Assembly (NCBI GenBank): GCA_009760885.1
Contig: CM019717.1
Coordinates: 51,855,366-51,919,365 of the forward strand
Direction of reading: 5' to 3'
Length of the DNA stretch: 64,000 nt
DNA from: Achatina immaculata
Taxonomy: Eukaryota; Mollusca; Gastropoda; Stylommatophora; Achatinidae
Shown here: piece after piece, positions 36,525 to 48,379 of the stretch
How the letters are laid out: each line of letters begins with the position of its first letter
Position numbering within the stretch: position 1 is the first letter of the stretch
Notes under the pieces: generated by a model
What the model saw: the letters and a program-made list of their open reading frames with translations, nothing else
What the model was told of the DNA's origin: nothing
Database searches by the model: none
Program-made: the position numbers and the translations under genes

Positions 36525-37339
36525 CTGAGTAAACTGAACAAACAATAAGCTTACGTACAGCCTGGCATTTAGAGAAAATTGAGGTTGAAGGTGCAAAATG
36601 ATTTTCTTCAGAATTACTTTAAAAGTTCATAAAATTATCACAAACTATGATGAATAATGTGAACAAATTTATAAAATACTATGTGCTCATAAATATATAT
36701 GTGTGTACACATGTTTGTGTGTGAAAGAGAGCAAGAGAAGGAGGAGAGAGAGCGTATGTATACAAAATAATGTTATTAAATATGAAAATATTACATTCAT
36801 GTGGTCCATTGGCATTGCCTCACTCCAAGGGATCAAACTTCTGGCTCTTTCTTGGAATCAATGAGATTACTGGAAGTGAAAGATAATTATAAACATTGTT
36901 ATATTTGTAACACAGATGCTCCTCAATTTACAACAGGTCAAAATGATATTTCAACTTTATAGTGTTGTGAAAGTGATATGCATTCACTAAAAACCATAAT
37001 TCAAATTCTGAATTTTGGTCTTTTCCTGAGCTAGAAATATGTGGTATGATTCTCTCTCTCAACTTTGGTGTTATCTCAACAAGCGTCACTGTCATCAAGT
37101 GTCCAAACAATAAGTCTTCTAACCATATTTAAAATTTTTTTTGATCTATATTGCTCAAATTTTGTCATTCTGAAGAATTACAGCAAGTAAGAAATAATTC
37201 CAAAATGTATATATCCACCTGTTTACATTCAGAACTGTGCACTATCGGTCTATTCCATGAATATTCATTGACATGTGCAAAGGTTGTAGCACGAGGAGAA
37301 TGTATGCTTTAACCAGTGACAACAGGTTTGAGTCTATAT

Positions 37340-37640
37340 TACCAGCTGGTATTAAAGGTCATTAACACCATAAAAATTAGAAAGCTGAGGTATTTTGGCC
37401 ACATTAAGAGACACAACAGTTTGGAGAGGCCGACAGTAGAAGGCATAGTGCTTGGAAAAAGAGAAAAGGGGCAACCTCGCCACAGATGGACTCAGGACAT
37501 TATGGAAAGTCTGAATGTGTCACTGAAAGATGCTGGTCAACTTGCGCAAGACCTTGTTGCATTCATTCAGGGTGGCTGTGAGAGGGACAGTGTTCTGGAA
37601 AGGAATGTCATGTGGTTCAATTACTTTAAAGATTCTTCAG
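37340..37640 (+). mobile_element. LINE 3' fragment, family 3
   Basis: [20 protein letters not shown] and GKREKGQPRHRWTQDI are the terminal motifs of the RT ORF in family 3 (see 4745-5365). Confidence 0.65.
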
Positions 37641-38204
37641 GCCCAGTGTACTTTCAGCTGTGTTTGTTGAGTACTCGTACAACCACTCTTTTCACTTTCA
37701 ATAAATTACACGAGATATTCAACACTTTATTATAAAAAAGGTACTGTGTTGGATGATTTTACCCTTTGTGGGCTAATGTGTTCTGAGGCTATGTCTGGTA
37801 GGTTAAGTGTATGTATTAAATGCATTTCTGACTTACTATGGGTTCATTAGAATCCACTGCAAGTCAATCAAGAAGGACCTATATATCCACAGGATCTGGT
37901 CAAGGGAGTGTTTTATCAGCAAAATGTGAAAAATGTCTTTAAACAGCAAACAAACAAACAAAAAAAACCAACAAAACCAAGGAACTGAATTACTATTATC
38001 AGACTACAGAAGCTCATTAAAGCTAGGAGTAATATACATGAAAAATTCAAGACTTGGGTTAGCAAGAACTGTAGCTGACTCCTGATGAAGCTCAAGCAGA
38101 AATACGTGAGAGGGGGAAATAATAATAAAAATATAAAAATACACTGACACAAACATACAAATTTAGTTCTGATATAAAGAAAATAAATGAGAGAGGAGGG
38201 TGGG

Positions 38205-38337
38205 GGTGGAAGAAGAGAGAGAGAGAGAGCAACATGAGAGAGAGAGAGAGAGAGAGTGTGTGTGAGAGAGAGATAGATAGAGAGAGGAGTGAGTAAAAGA
38301 TGGAGAGAAAGAGACAGAGAGACAGACAGAAAGAGTG

Positions 38338-38385
<48 letters not shown>
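38205..38385. repeat. (GA)n-rich microsatellite
   Basis: Interrupted GA repeat. Long serine/leucine-rich reading frames on the minus strand are artefacts of the repeat. Confidence 0.9.
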
Positions 38386-38589
38386 TGATTTAAATCTTGA
38401 GCACAGCAAAGAGGGTTGAGAAAAAAAGTCATTTTTTTTAAACAGACCTGTTACAGATTCATATAATGTAGTCTGCTGCTTTTGTCACGAAGGTAATATG
38501 TTTTCAGAGACTAAGTAATCAATCTTTTTGTTCAGAATATGAGGTATGGGAATGACACCACTATGGGAATCATAACCTCAAGTAAAAAA

Positions 38590-38705
38590 ATATACCAGAT
38601 ATTAGATGGGGCTTGAATCCAAGATCCTATGAATAAAGATGACCATGCGAAAAATGGTAGTCAGAGCCAGCAAACCATAACTGGCCTAGTCACTATACCA
38701 CCTCT
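38590..38705 (-). repeat. SINE-like repeat with tRNA-like boxes
   Basis: Minus strand has GGTATAGTGACTAGG (A-box-like) and GGATTCAAGCCCC (good B box) about 80 bases apart. Related to the repeats at 1487 and 49185. Confidence 0.45.
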
Positions 38706-39339
38706 CTAGATGCTCGTTGATATGTCCCTTCTGCTTGATTGACAGTGTTGGCCTGGCAGTCATATCTAATGGTGAAGTTTTTTTAGAAGTTTTTGACTCT
38801 TTGGTCCACTTCAAGTCTTTAAAATAAAGTATATCGTAATTCACAAAATGCCAGCACTTTAACATTATCACGGTGTTGACCCAAAGAACAACAGCTTGCA
38901 GTTCCAGGGACTTTACAACAGGAACAGTATATCAAGATCCTTCATACAGGCCTTTCCATTATACATCTTATATAAGGATGAATCAAATAAAACTTAGAAA
39001 ATGCAAATAAAATTTTAAAAAAAAAGCAGACAGAAATCCTGTTGTAGTACCAACTGTCAGCACCAAGATCACTGACATCTGTAAACAGATAGCACCCCCA
39101 TCACTAAGATGCAAGAGTAACACATATCAACTATGTTGCTGACATATTCTGTCATCTGATTCTTGTCCACCAAAGTCAACCCCTAGGACATACACCATGA
39201 AATAATCTGCTGCGCACAACAATGAGTGTATATGCAAGGTTCAGGTCTATAACCAGGTTACAAAGTCAAGACAGGTTCTCAACTAATATGGAGGTGCAGT
39301 GCCCCAGTACTGAGAAGCCAAGACAAATGCATACCTGGA

Positions 39340-40020
39340 TCTCTCTCTCTGAACCTTAAGTGCCCAGGGCACATGGGGCTTCCGCAAGGGTTTTCCACAA
39401 ATGCCTGTCCTTTGCCTTTTTTTCTGCTCTTGCCCAGGTGAGCCTTTTATTGCTCAACATCCTTTCTGTTGTTCTTCTCCATGTCTCTTTTGGTCTGCCC
39501 TTACTTCTGTTCCCCTGTGGTGTCCATCTTATCATTTGGTATTTTTGGTAGTGAGTTGTCAGTCATTCTGAGGACATGTCCCAACCATTGCCAGCGTCTT
39601 TCCTCAATAACTGCTGTCAGTGGCTTCATCTGCATTTCTGCCAACAAGATGTTATTTCTTATGGTGTTTGGCCAAAATATTTTTTAAATTCTTCGTAAAC
39701 ATTTAGTCTGGAAAGAATTCAACTTGTTTTCTATTGTTTTGGTGATTTTCCAGCACTCACTTCTACAGAGTAGTACACTTAGAACATTACTCTTAAATAT
39801 CATGATTTTCATATTCATGCTTAGTTTTTTAGATTTCCATATAGTCTGCAGCACTGCAAAAGCCTAGTTTGCTCTAGTAAGTCTGCTGTTGATGTCCTCT
39901 GTGTTGTCTCCATATTCTTCTACTCTACTGCCAAGGTATACAAATTCAGTGACCTCCTCCACTAACTTGCTGTCTACTCTGAGTACATTTCTGTTCACAT
40001 TTTGCTTCATTAATTCCTGG
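39340..40020 (-). mobile_element. RTE-like LINE 3' fragment
   Basis: Same family and strand as 57135-56283: 3' terminus CTTAAGGTTCAGAGAGAG at low coordinates, RT C-terminal motifs broken by indels. Confidence 0.7.
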
Positions 40021-40336
40021 ATACTATCAGTTTTTAGTAGGAAAACTTATCAGCAAAGAACACTGAACACACAAATGCATTACAAAGAAAGGTGACTATA
40101 TTGAAAAACAGGGATGCTATTTTTCCTGTATTAAATAAAAGTGTTATGTAATTTGCACTTTTTAACTTTCATTTGATTCACTATCATACACTGAAGTTCT
40201 AAAATCTCAAAGCAAAGTCATATGTATCAGCCTAATCATAACTTTATAACCATAAATTTTATCCCTGTTATCTGAAAGTTTAACAAAATAACAATGAGGA
40301 GATAGGCTAAATTAATCTGACTGAATGATTGAAATG

Positions 40337-40356
40337 GGGGGGGGGGGGGGGGGGGA
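40337..40356. repeat. Poly(G) tract
   Basis: About 20 consecutive G; length probably unreliable. Confidence 0.85.
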
Positions 40357-40702
40357 GGAGATGCACATAAGAATGTTCACTTTTTTTTTTTTAAGGTCAA
40401 TTCTGCTTATGAGAAAATGAAGCTCACGCTAAGCAAGAATTATTTATCATTTGTTTTGTCAGGACCACTTACAAAATATATCCTCAACGTCTGCTTTGTA
40501 AACATGAATTTTGAAAACTTCCACATCTGGGATACACATAAAATCTCATTTATGTACTTTTTTTTTTCATAGTCTAGCTTTACTTTCTGGTACATATGGA
40601 ACAAAAAGTTAGCATCTGTTTAAAATGTGAATGGAACGTAATTGGCTGACATTTCATATTGAGACTCATGACAGTGAAGTGCGATGTGATTTTTGGCCTT
40701 AC

Positions 40703-41010
40703 TTTTTTGTCGCCTTGAAAAACCACTTTACTTTCTTGTAATGATCAAGCCTGGAAGGGAAAGTCGTGTTTCGTGAGGACGTTATTGTACAGCAAGTCTT
40801 CCCGGTACAGTTGGTGTTTACACACGAACAAGTGTTAACGGACAACCTGTTATTTTTTAAAGAATAATTATTTTAATCAAGCTGCTTATATGATGTTATA
40901 TTAGGAACCGCATTGGCAAATATCATCTTTTCTAAATCCACCGTATACAACAGGAAATACAGGTAGCCGCCATCACTGTTGGAGGCGCCACCGCAGTCCG
41001 AAAAGGTAGG
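40703..41010 (-). promoter_or_regulatory. Candidate CSK promoter / non-coding first exon
   Basis: A less AT-rich, CpG-containing stretch. On the minus strand it has GATGGCGGC (YY1-like motif typical near metazoan start sites) at about 40974-40966 and a strong donor GTAAGG at 40702-40697. The reading frame after that ATG is short and does not join CSK in phase, so a 5' UTR exon is more likely than a coding one. Position 4 kb upstream of the first CSK exon fits. Confidence 0.3.
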
Positions 41011-41164
41011 GAAAATGGGGGATAATGGGGAGATAAGACGAGTCATTTAAAATCCAGTGTGTTCCTGCAGAAAGAATGGATTCAAGAAACATTCACAAGC
41101 AGTATTATACAACTCCCAAGCACAAAGTTTTATGGCTGACAATATGTTGCTAACTGGGTAGTTT

Positions 41165-41240
41165 TCATTATTCTGGTATCTCGTCCCAGAAAATCAAGCT
41201 GATCTTTCGATCTCCCAGAAAATATATTACTGACGAACAA
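41165..41240 (-). pseudogene. Decayed duplicate of the CSK SH3 exon
   Basis: Minus strand encodes SGRSKDQLDF against PGRSKDDLDF in the real exon at 36524-36408; the DNA matches closely over about 50 bases. The flanks diverge: no proper donor follows, the KGDVLVIV part is replaced by GRDTRI, and the upstream half of the exon is gone. Same orientation as CSK. Confidence 0.7.
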
Positions 41241-41403
41241 TACGAAACTGCTTTTTTTTTCCATATTGTAAGGAATGCAGAGGATATAAACATACATGAA
41301 CTACTGCATCAGGAGGGTTTTAAACATTAAATGGCAGGACAAGATCAGGAACGAGGAGGTCTGGGAAATGGCAGGACAAGAACCTATGAACCTACATGTA
41401 TAA

Positions 41404-41860
41404 ACTAGGAAAAATGTAGGAACAGCTTTGTTACTAAACGACTACAAAGTTGTGACGTTCGGCGTGAGCCTTAATCATACAGAAACATACAGGACGAAGA
41501 AATAGAGAGAGAATATAAAGAATAGATTCACATGAATACTAAAAGAAAAAAATTAAACAATTAAATAGAATGTATAAAACAGGAACAAGTAGGAGCAGCT
41601 TTATTACTTAACGATTACAAAGTTGTGACGTTTCGGCGTGAGCCTTAATCATACAAAAACATACAGGACGAAGAAGTAGAGAGAGGAGATAAAGTATGGA
41701 TTCACATGAATGCTATTTAAAATAATTTTTAAAAAATAATAATAAATAAACAAATAAATAAATTTTTTAAAAATGTTTCTAAAGAGTACTTAGCTGTAAA
41801 TTGTAAGGTGTGGCTTGTCCGGCGGTGTGTGTCAGGAATGGATTTAGTAGAACGTGGAGC
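41404..41860. repeat. Penelope-like terminal arm, partly duplicated
   Basis: Two consecutive copies (41404-41570 and 41572-41860) of the arm containing GTGAGCCTTAATCATACA. Inverted relative to 43518-43850, so the ORF between is flanked by inverted arms. Confidence 0.7.
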
Positions 41861-41861
41861 A

Positions 41862-43517
41862 ACCATTAAAGACCTGATTACAGAAGATGGCCTCCCACCC
41901 TAAGCTGTTTCTCTTCACATTAAGGACAGCTGTTTAGGCACACCTACCTTCTATCTTCTTCCTAAAATCCACAAACCAGGTAACCCTGGACGCCCCATTG
42001 TATCAGCGTGTTCATGCCCCACTGAGCATATTTCTGACTTTTTAGATAGCATCTTCCAACCTTTAGTACACAAACTACCCTCCTTTTTGAAAGATACCAA
42101 CCACGCATTAACAATTTTTGATACGATCACACTCTCTCAATACCACACCTATCACATCTTTCTCCTTGATGTCTGCTCCCTATACACTTCTATCCCCCAT
42201 GAGGATGGACTTTTAGCTCTCAGCTATTTTCTTGACAAAGACCCTCACCCTACTACTAGCACTGACACCATAATCAGACTTACACGGCTAGTACTAAACC
42301 TAAATTCTTTCGAATTCAATGGCGAATACTTCGAGCAAATCAGTGGTGTTGCCATGGGAACGAAAATGGGTCCCAGTTATGCTTGTCTATTTATGAGATT
42401 TCTGGAAGTCAAATTATGGGAAACCTACACTGGCAGACTTCCAGAATTCTATAAACGGTACATCGATGATGGCATCGGAATCACAAGTATGCCACAGGAA
42501 GACCTTAACAAATTTATTGAATTCGCCAATACACTCAATAACAACATAAAATTCACTTATGAAATTTCTGACAAGTCTGTTAACTTTTTAGACATTAAAG
42601 TCTCTATTGGCACAAACAGGCTTGTCACCTCTGTATTTTACAAGCCCACCGACAGCCACATCTATTTGCTTTACACCTCCTCCCATCCTGAAGCCTGTAA
42701 GAACTCCATCCCATATTCCCAACTCCTCCGTCTTCGCCGCATTTGTCAGGATAATTTGGACTTTATAGATCAGTCCAACAAGTTATTAGAATTTTTCCGT
42801 CATCGCCACTACCCAGAAAAGGTCCTTCGTGAAGCCTTCAACCGTATCCAACTAGTGAGCCGCAAAGAAGTATTCAGGAAAAAGCCTGTTACTCCATCTG
42901 ACAGAGTTGAGTTAGTACTGCCTTTCCACCCGCATGGTCAGATGGTTAAGAAAATTCTTTATCGTCATCTGCCGATAATCCAACTCGACTCCGACACTCG
43001 CGACATTTTCTCTGATCCACCCCTATTGGCATACAAACGTGAGCCAAACCTTAAGGACATCCTCGTCCACAGCCACTTGAAGCAGAGCCTTACATATGTC
43101 GGCACCAGAAAATGTAACCGCCCCCGCTGCGTTACCTGCCATGTAGTCTGGGAAACGAAAACAATCACCTTTCCCAAAACTATCCCCACCCTTCATGAGG
43201 GATTCACATGCGAGTCCCGTAATGTGATATATGTCATCGTTTGCAAAAGATGCAGGATAACATATATTGGTGAGGCTAGCCTCAGACTAGGGGACCGCAT
43301 GCAAAAACATCTGTACGACATCACCCAGCATGCTTCGAAACCAGTCCCAAATCATTTCAATGGCCCCAACCACAGAGGCAAATCCGACTTTCTGGTTACA
43401 GCCATCAAACAATGTCACACAGATAACACAAGCCGCCTGGCACTTGAGAACCGCTGCATTCAAAATTATGGGACGCTGGAACCACATGGGTTAAACTCGC
43501 TGTTTAGTTACACGTAA
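41862..43517 (+). CDS. Penelope-like RT with GIY-YIG endonuclease, 5'-truncated
   Basis: Retroelement polyprotein combining reverse transcriptase with a GIY-YIG nuclease. Order: TIKDLITEDG, a stop, then FYFLPKIHKPGNPGRPIVS, DVCSLYTSIP, ISGVAMGTKMGPSYACLFM, catalytic KRYIDDGIG, VNFLDIKVSIG, then a cysteine motif (CNRPRCVTC) and the nuclease NVIYVIVCKRC plus ITYIGEASLRLG, ending SLFSYT and TAA. The last 476 codons are open without interruption. The N-terminus is missing, joined directly to the terminal arm, and one early stop is present, so it cannot be autonomous. It is otherwise the best preserved TE ORF here. Confidence 0.88.
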
Positions 43518-43900
43518 CATTCTCTTCAATCATTACAGTACCTCTCCACAAAGTCCACCCCTTCTTACTTTTCAAACTTCCTCACAGCATCACTCTGCAA
43601 CCCCTCTTCCCCAATCATCTGTTTCAACTTCTCATAGCTAGGTCAATATTGCATCACACACTCTCTCTCCCTTCCCCGGTTCCCCATCCACCACCCCCAG
43701 TTACAACCCACCGACCACATGTCACAGGTCTCTATTTAAAGTCTCCACGTTCTGCTAAATCCATTCCTGACACACACCGCCGGACAAGCCACACCTTACA
43801 ATTTACAGCTAAGTACTCTTTAGAAAAATTTTTTTATACATTCTAGTATCAGAGCTTTACTGCAGTGCTTCGTGTATAGTTATATACTTATACACTAATT
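43518..43900 (+). repeat. Penelope-like 3' arm and tail
   Basis: Follows the ORF stop; contains CCGGACAAGCCACACCTTAC and ends with TATACACTAATTATTGTG, a tail also present at 29680 and 44820. Confidence 0.7.
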
Positions 43901-43904
43901 ATTG

Positions 43905-44840
43905 TGTTACTAAACAATTAAATAGAGTACTTAGCTGTAAATTGTAAAGTGTGGCTTGTCCGGCGGTGTGTGTCAGGGATGGATTTAATAGAACGTGGAG
44001 ACTGTTTAGATGGAGACCTGTGATATGTGATTGGTGGGTTGTAACTGGGGGTAGTGGATGGGGAACCGGGGAGGGGAGAGAGTGATACAATGTTGACCTA
44101 GCCAGGAGAAGTTGAAATAGATGATTAGGGAAGAGGGGTTGCAAAGTGATGCTGTGAGGAGGTTTGACAAGTAAGAAGGGGTGGAGCTTAGTGGAGAGGT
44201 ACTATAATAATTGAAGAGAATGTTAAGTGTAGCTGAACAGCGAGTTTAACCCATGTGGCTCCAGCGTCCCATAATTTTGAATGCAGCGGTTCTCAAGCGC
44301 CAGGCGGCTTATGTCATCTGCGTGACATTGTTTGATGGCTGTTACTAGAAAATCAGATTTGCCCCTGTGGTTGGGGTCATTGAAATTATTTGGGACTGGT
44401 TTCGAAGCATGCTAGTGGATGTCGTACATATTTTTTTGCATGCGGTTCCCTAATCTGAGGCCAGTCTCACCAATATACGTTATCCTGCATCTTTTGCAAA
44501 CGTTATCACATTACGGGACTCGCATGTGAGTCCCTCATGAAGGGTGAGGATAGTTTTAGGAAATGTGATCGTTTTCGTTTCCCAGACTACAGGGCAGGTA
44601 ACGCAGCGGGGGCGGTTACATTTTCTGGTGCCAACATATGTAAGGCTCTGCTTCAAGTGGCTGTGGACGAGGATGTCCTTAAGGTTTGGCTTACGTTTGT
44701 ATGCCAACAGAAGTGGATCAGAGAAAATGTCGCGAGTGTCGGGGTCGAGTTGGATTAGCGGCAAATGACGATAAAGAATTTTCTTAACCATCTGACCAAG
44801 CTTCGTGTATAGTTATATACTTATACACTAATTATTGTGT
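43905..44840 (-). mobile_element. Second Penelope-like copy, tail-to-tail with the first
   Basis: Minus strand holds the 3' arm (44220-43905) and a C-terminal ORF piece from MVKKILYRHLPL to CESRNVITFAKDAG with a deletion inside the GIY motif. Truncated upstream at 44800, where the tail sequence reappears. Confidence 0.75.
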
Positions 44841-45125
44841 GTCTATGAACCTACAAATCATGTCTAGGAAGTGGAGGTGGATTGGCCACACTCTGAGGAA
44901 ACCTGACACCAACATAGTAAGAAAGGCAAAGACATGGAATCCTCAAGGAGATAGAAAACAAGGAAGACCTAGATTTACTTGGAGAAGAGAAATTATGACA
45001 GTGCTCAGAGATAAGGGACGCACATGGAAGGAAGCAGAGAACAATTCCAAGAACAGGGATGACTGGAGAGCCTTTATCCGTGGTCTATGCTCTCAAGGGA
45101 GTGAAAGGCGATGATGATGATGAAG
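44841..45125 (+). mobile_element. LINE 3' end with (GAT)n tail
   Basis: MSRKWRWIGHTLRK, GDRKQGRPRFTWRREI and DDWRAFIRGLC are the closing motifs of an RTE/CR1-type RT; the stop is followed by GATGATGATGATG, a typical LINE tail. Confidence 0.75.
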
Positions 45126-45614
45126 GAATGCCTTCGTGGATGTTGTCAGCAACCAATAGGCAAAGAATATTGAGTCAACATCACTGAATTTGTATTTACG
45201 TTTCGAAGCAAGGTGTGTGTATGTGTCGCCGTCAGAAAAAGGCACTGAATGACGAAAAGGTCATGAAAATCACATTTCAACAATGACTGCTCCGTACCAT
45301 AAAAATCTTGATATTTTTCATACATTTTTCGTATTTTTATCTGTTGTGTTGTTTTTATATGTGATCTTTGAAAAAGACCTTTGCCAAAATATTGGATTGT
45401 TGTATGCCCTTCGTCTTTCTGCCATTCTTGTTTCTGCCCACTTTCCTCACTCTTTGTATCTTTTTATGAAACTACCATACGCTCATATATTTTCACACGT
45501 ACAAAGATATTGAGAAAAGGAGTACTGGCCCCTTTCTATACTAAATCGGTGACTTATTAGGCAAAAATATTTTATAGCCCCAACTCTGAGGCAAGGCTTT
45601 GTTAGACAAACGTG
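45126..45614. other. No gene seen
   Basis: Apparently unique sequence between a LINE tail and the modular retroelement. No conserved frames found. Confidence 0.4.
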
Positions 45615-47150
45615 TGATATCTTCTTCTTCTTCTTCGTTCACTTCTACCACCAAAAACCGCACTGTGAACCTACTGAATTCACGCCTGTGGTCCTCGTTA
45701 GGTCCCGTGGTCCCCTGTGTGGTCCAAAATAGACCACACGAGATCCATGAGAGGACCACAAGGGGTTCAGAGTATCACAGTGCTTTAGCCTGTATTCTTG
45801 GTGGGTCTCGGAAGCGGGATTGCGTGACACCGTGGTTTTCGTTGCACCAGTTTAGTCTAGGGTTGGACCTTTCTCACCGGAAGACCTCGACGTGTTTAGG
45901 ATATCAGTGCATCCCCGCTGGGTGAGAGGCGGTAGCCCACCCAGGCCAGAGTTGGACTTTCTCACCGGAAAACCTCGACGTGTTTTGAGATACCCGTGTA
46001 TCACCGCCGGGTGAGAGGTGGTTGCCCATCCAGTCCAGAGTTGGACTTTCTCACCGGAAAACCTCAGCGTGATTAGGATACGCACACATCCCTGCCGGGT
46101 GAGAGGTGGTTGCCTATCTAGACTTCCCTGGTCCAGTGTCTCCGACTTCAGCATTTTGCGGTCGTGGCCGCTACCCTTCCTAGTTGTGACCAGGATGGAG
46201 CTTTTGTCCAGGAGGACGAATCCTCGCCACTAGTGACTTCTACCCCTGGGTTGAGCCGGTTTAGGCATTATCCCAGTATGGGCGTGTTTGGGACGTGACC
46301 GACCTCTAGAGCAGAGGTACTGTGACATGCATAGCCTTCAAGATTCACCCCTGGTATGAGCCAGTTTAGGCAAAATTCACCAATATGGGTGTTTATCAGG
46401 CGTTACCGACCTCTAGAGCGGAGGTGGCATGACATGTCTAGCCATCGAGTTCCACCCCTGGTGTGTGCCGGTTTAGGCATATTTCACTAGTGTAGGTGTA
46501 TTTCGGACGTGGGCGGCCTCTAGAGCAGAGGTGCCGTGGTATAGCTCTCGTAGCGATACTACTGGACGTACCGGTTAAACTTCACTTTCCACCACCTTTT
46601 CCCATCGGCTCCGCACAGCAACCTTTATTTCTTTTCCGCATTTACTTCCTTAACCAGGAGGAGCTTCACTCCACGCGCGACATTTGAAGAGTCTCGCCAG
46701 CAGTGTCTTAACTTCTGGGACAAGCCGGTTCATGCATTTCACCCGATATGACTGCACTCAGGACGTGGCCGACCTCCAGACCAGAGGTGCCGTGATTTTA
46801 CTGTTTGCTTCGCTTTATCCTTTCTACCACCTTTTCCGCAGTGATGCTGCGCGGCAACCTCCTTTGCAAATTTCTTCATTGGCCGGGAGGAGCACCGCTC
46901 CACGCACGGCAGCTGAAGATCTCGCCAACAGCGGCCATCGGTCGACAAAACCGTACTACATCGTTATCACGAACCTGGCTGGCTAGCCGTTTACATGCTT
47001 CACTCGACGGACAAACCACTTGCTTCTGCATCGAAACACCTTAACTCTCGCCGTCCGGGAAGGGAGCGAAAGCCTGTCTCCCCACGCACGGAACTCGAGA
47101 GCGCTTTTTCGCCAAAAGAACGGTCGGCTCGGCGCGGCTGACACGTGTGA
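45615..47150 (-). mobile_element. Long modular non-autonomous retroelement, copy 2 (longest)
   Basis: Same element as 34130-35440 but extending about 215 bp further at its 5' side (46935-47150). Minus-strand 3' end is TGAACGAAGAAGAAG. Contains the same 90-bp (core CGGGTGAGAGGTGGT) and 105-bp (core GCCGGTTTAGGCA) modules. Composition is much more GC-rich than its surroundings. Confidence 0.7.
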
Positions 47151-47268
47151 TGTGAAAAGTATATTAATTATTATAATTAATTATATGTAGGAAAACTATT
47201 TGTTGGTTATATAACAGTTCAGATCTTGATCATTTTCACTTAGTAATAAGGATATATATGCACACACA

Positions 47269-47470
47269 CTAGCCGACGTTGTCTGTATTTATTTCTCCCA
47301 ACCAACAAAGTTCTGTTCATTTCCACAACCTTCTGGACGGTTATAAAAAGTTCTGTTCATTGCCGCAACCGTCTAGAACGTTATACAGAGGTCTATTCAG
47401 TTCCACAATCTTCTAGAAGGTTTTGCAATATTCATTTCCAGAACATTCTAGACGGTTCTACAGAGTCTAG
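47269..47470 (-). repeat. Degenerate 50-bp repeats at a probable Helitron 3' end
   Basis: Four imperfect units built around AACnTTCTAGAnGGTT lie just after the helicase stop codon. A CTAG preceded by GACAACGTCGG occurs at 47272-47269 on the minus strand and is a possible Helitron CTRR terminus. No clear terminal hairpin was confirmed. Confidence 0.35.
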
Positions 47471-47471
47471 A

Positions 47472-47585
47472 AGGGTTTTTTAGTTTCACCTCCAGGAGCA
47501 AGAAGAAATAAATTCTTGGGTGAACCCACCTTTGAGCAAGCAACATAAAGTTGTCCGTGGGAGAAACATGGCGATCTCAAATCTC
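47472..47585 (-). pseudogene. Helitron Rep/helicase C-terminus
   Basis: Minus strand reads CFSHGQLYVACSKVGSPKNL followed by FLLAPGGETKKPF and a stop. HGQLYVACSRVG is the last helicase motif of Helitron (PIF1-type) proteins. Everything upstream is replaced by the tandem array. Confidence 0.75.
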
Positions 47586-48375
47586 TCTCTCTCCCTCCCT
47601 TGAGCAAGCAACATAAAGTTGTCCGTGGGAGAAACATGGCGATCTCAAATCTCTCTCTCTCTCTCCCTTGAGCAAGCAACATAAAGTTGTCCGTGGGAGA
47701 AACACGGCGATCTCAAATCTCTCTCTCTCTCCCTTGAGCAAGCAACATAAAGTTGTCCGTGTGAGAAACATGGCGATCTCAAATCTCTCTCTCTCTCCCT
47801 TGAGCAAGCAACATAAAGTTGTCCGTGTGAGAAACATGGCGATCTCAAATCTATATATATATCTCTCTCTCTCTCTCTTGAGCAAGCAACATAAAGTTGT
47901 CCGTGTGAGAAACATGGCGATCTCAAATCTCTCTCTCTCTTGAGCAAGCAACATAAAGTTGTCCGTGTGAGAAACATGGCGATCTCAAATCTATATATAT
48001 CTCTCTCTCTCTCTTGAGCAAGCAACATAAAGTTGTCCGTGTGAGAAACATGGCGTGCTCAAATCTATCTCTCTTTCTGCCTCTCTCCCTCCCCCTCTCT
48101 CCATTGAGCAAGCAACATAAAGTTGTCCGTGGGAGAAACATGGCGATCTCAAATCTCTCTCTCTCTCTTGAGCAAGCAACATAAAGTTGTCCATGTGAGA
48201 AACATGGCGATCTGAAATCTCTCTCTTTCTGCCTCTCTCCATTGAGCAAGCAACATAAAGTTGTCCGTGGGAGAAACATGGCGATCTCAAATCTATCTCT
48301 CTCTCCCTTGAGCAAGCAACATAAAGTTGTCCGTGGGAGAAACATGGTGATCTCAAATCTATCTCTCTCCCTCTC
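47529..48375 (-). repeat. Tandem array of 12 Helitron helicase-end units
   Basis: The block containing GCAAGCAACATAAAGTTGTC recurs 12 times (near 47533, 47600, 47670, 47737, 47804, 47880, 47941, 48014, 48106, 48169, 48243, 48308). Each unit is about 50 conserved bases coding RSPCFSHGQLYVACSR on the minus strand, separated by variable CT or AT microsatellite. Unit length is about 62-92 bp. The unit at the low-coordinate end runs on into the genuine protein end. Confidence 0.85.
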
Positions 48376-48379
48376 TTGG

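Noticed and set aside
36525..36596. In-frame N-terminal extension of the CSK SH3 exon
   Set aside because: It is open but starts at TTG, not ATG, contains a polypyrimidine tract ending in AG, and has no similarity to Csk N-termini; it is intron.
38092..38432. Serine/leucine-rich reading frames
   Set aside because: Produced by the GA microsatellite in all three frames; no domain.
47529..48375. CRISPR-like array (regular repeats with variable spacers)
   Set aside because: The host is clearly eukaryotic, the spacers are CT/AT microsatellite, and the repeat encodes the end of a Helitron helicase.
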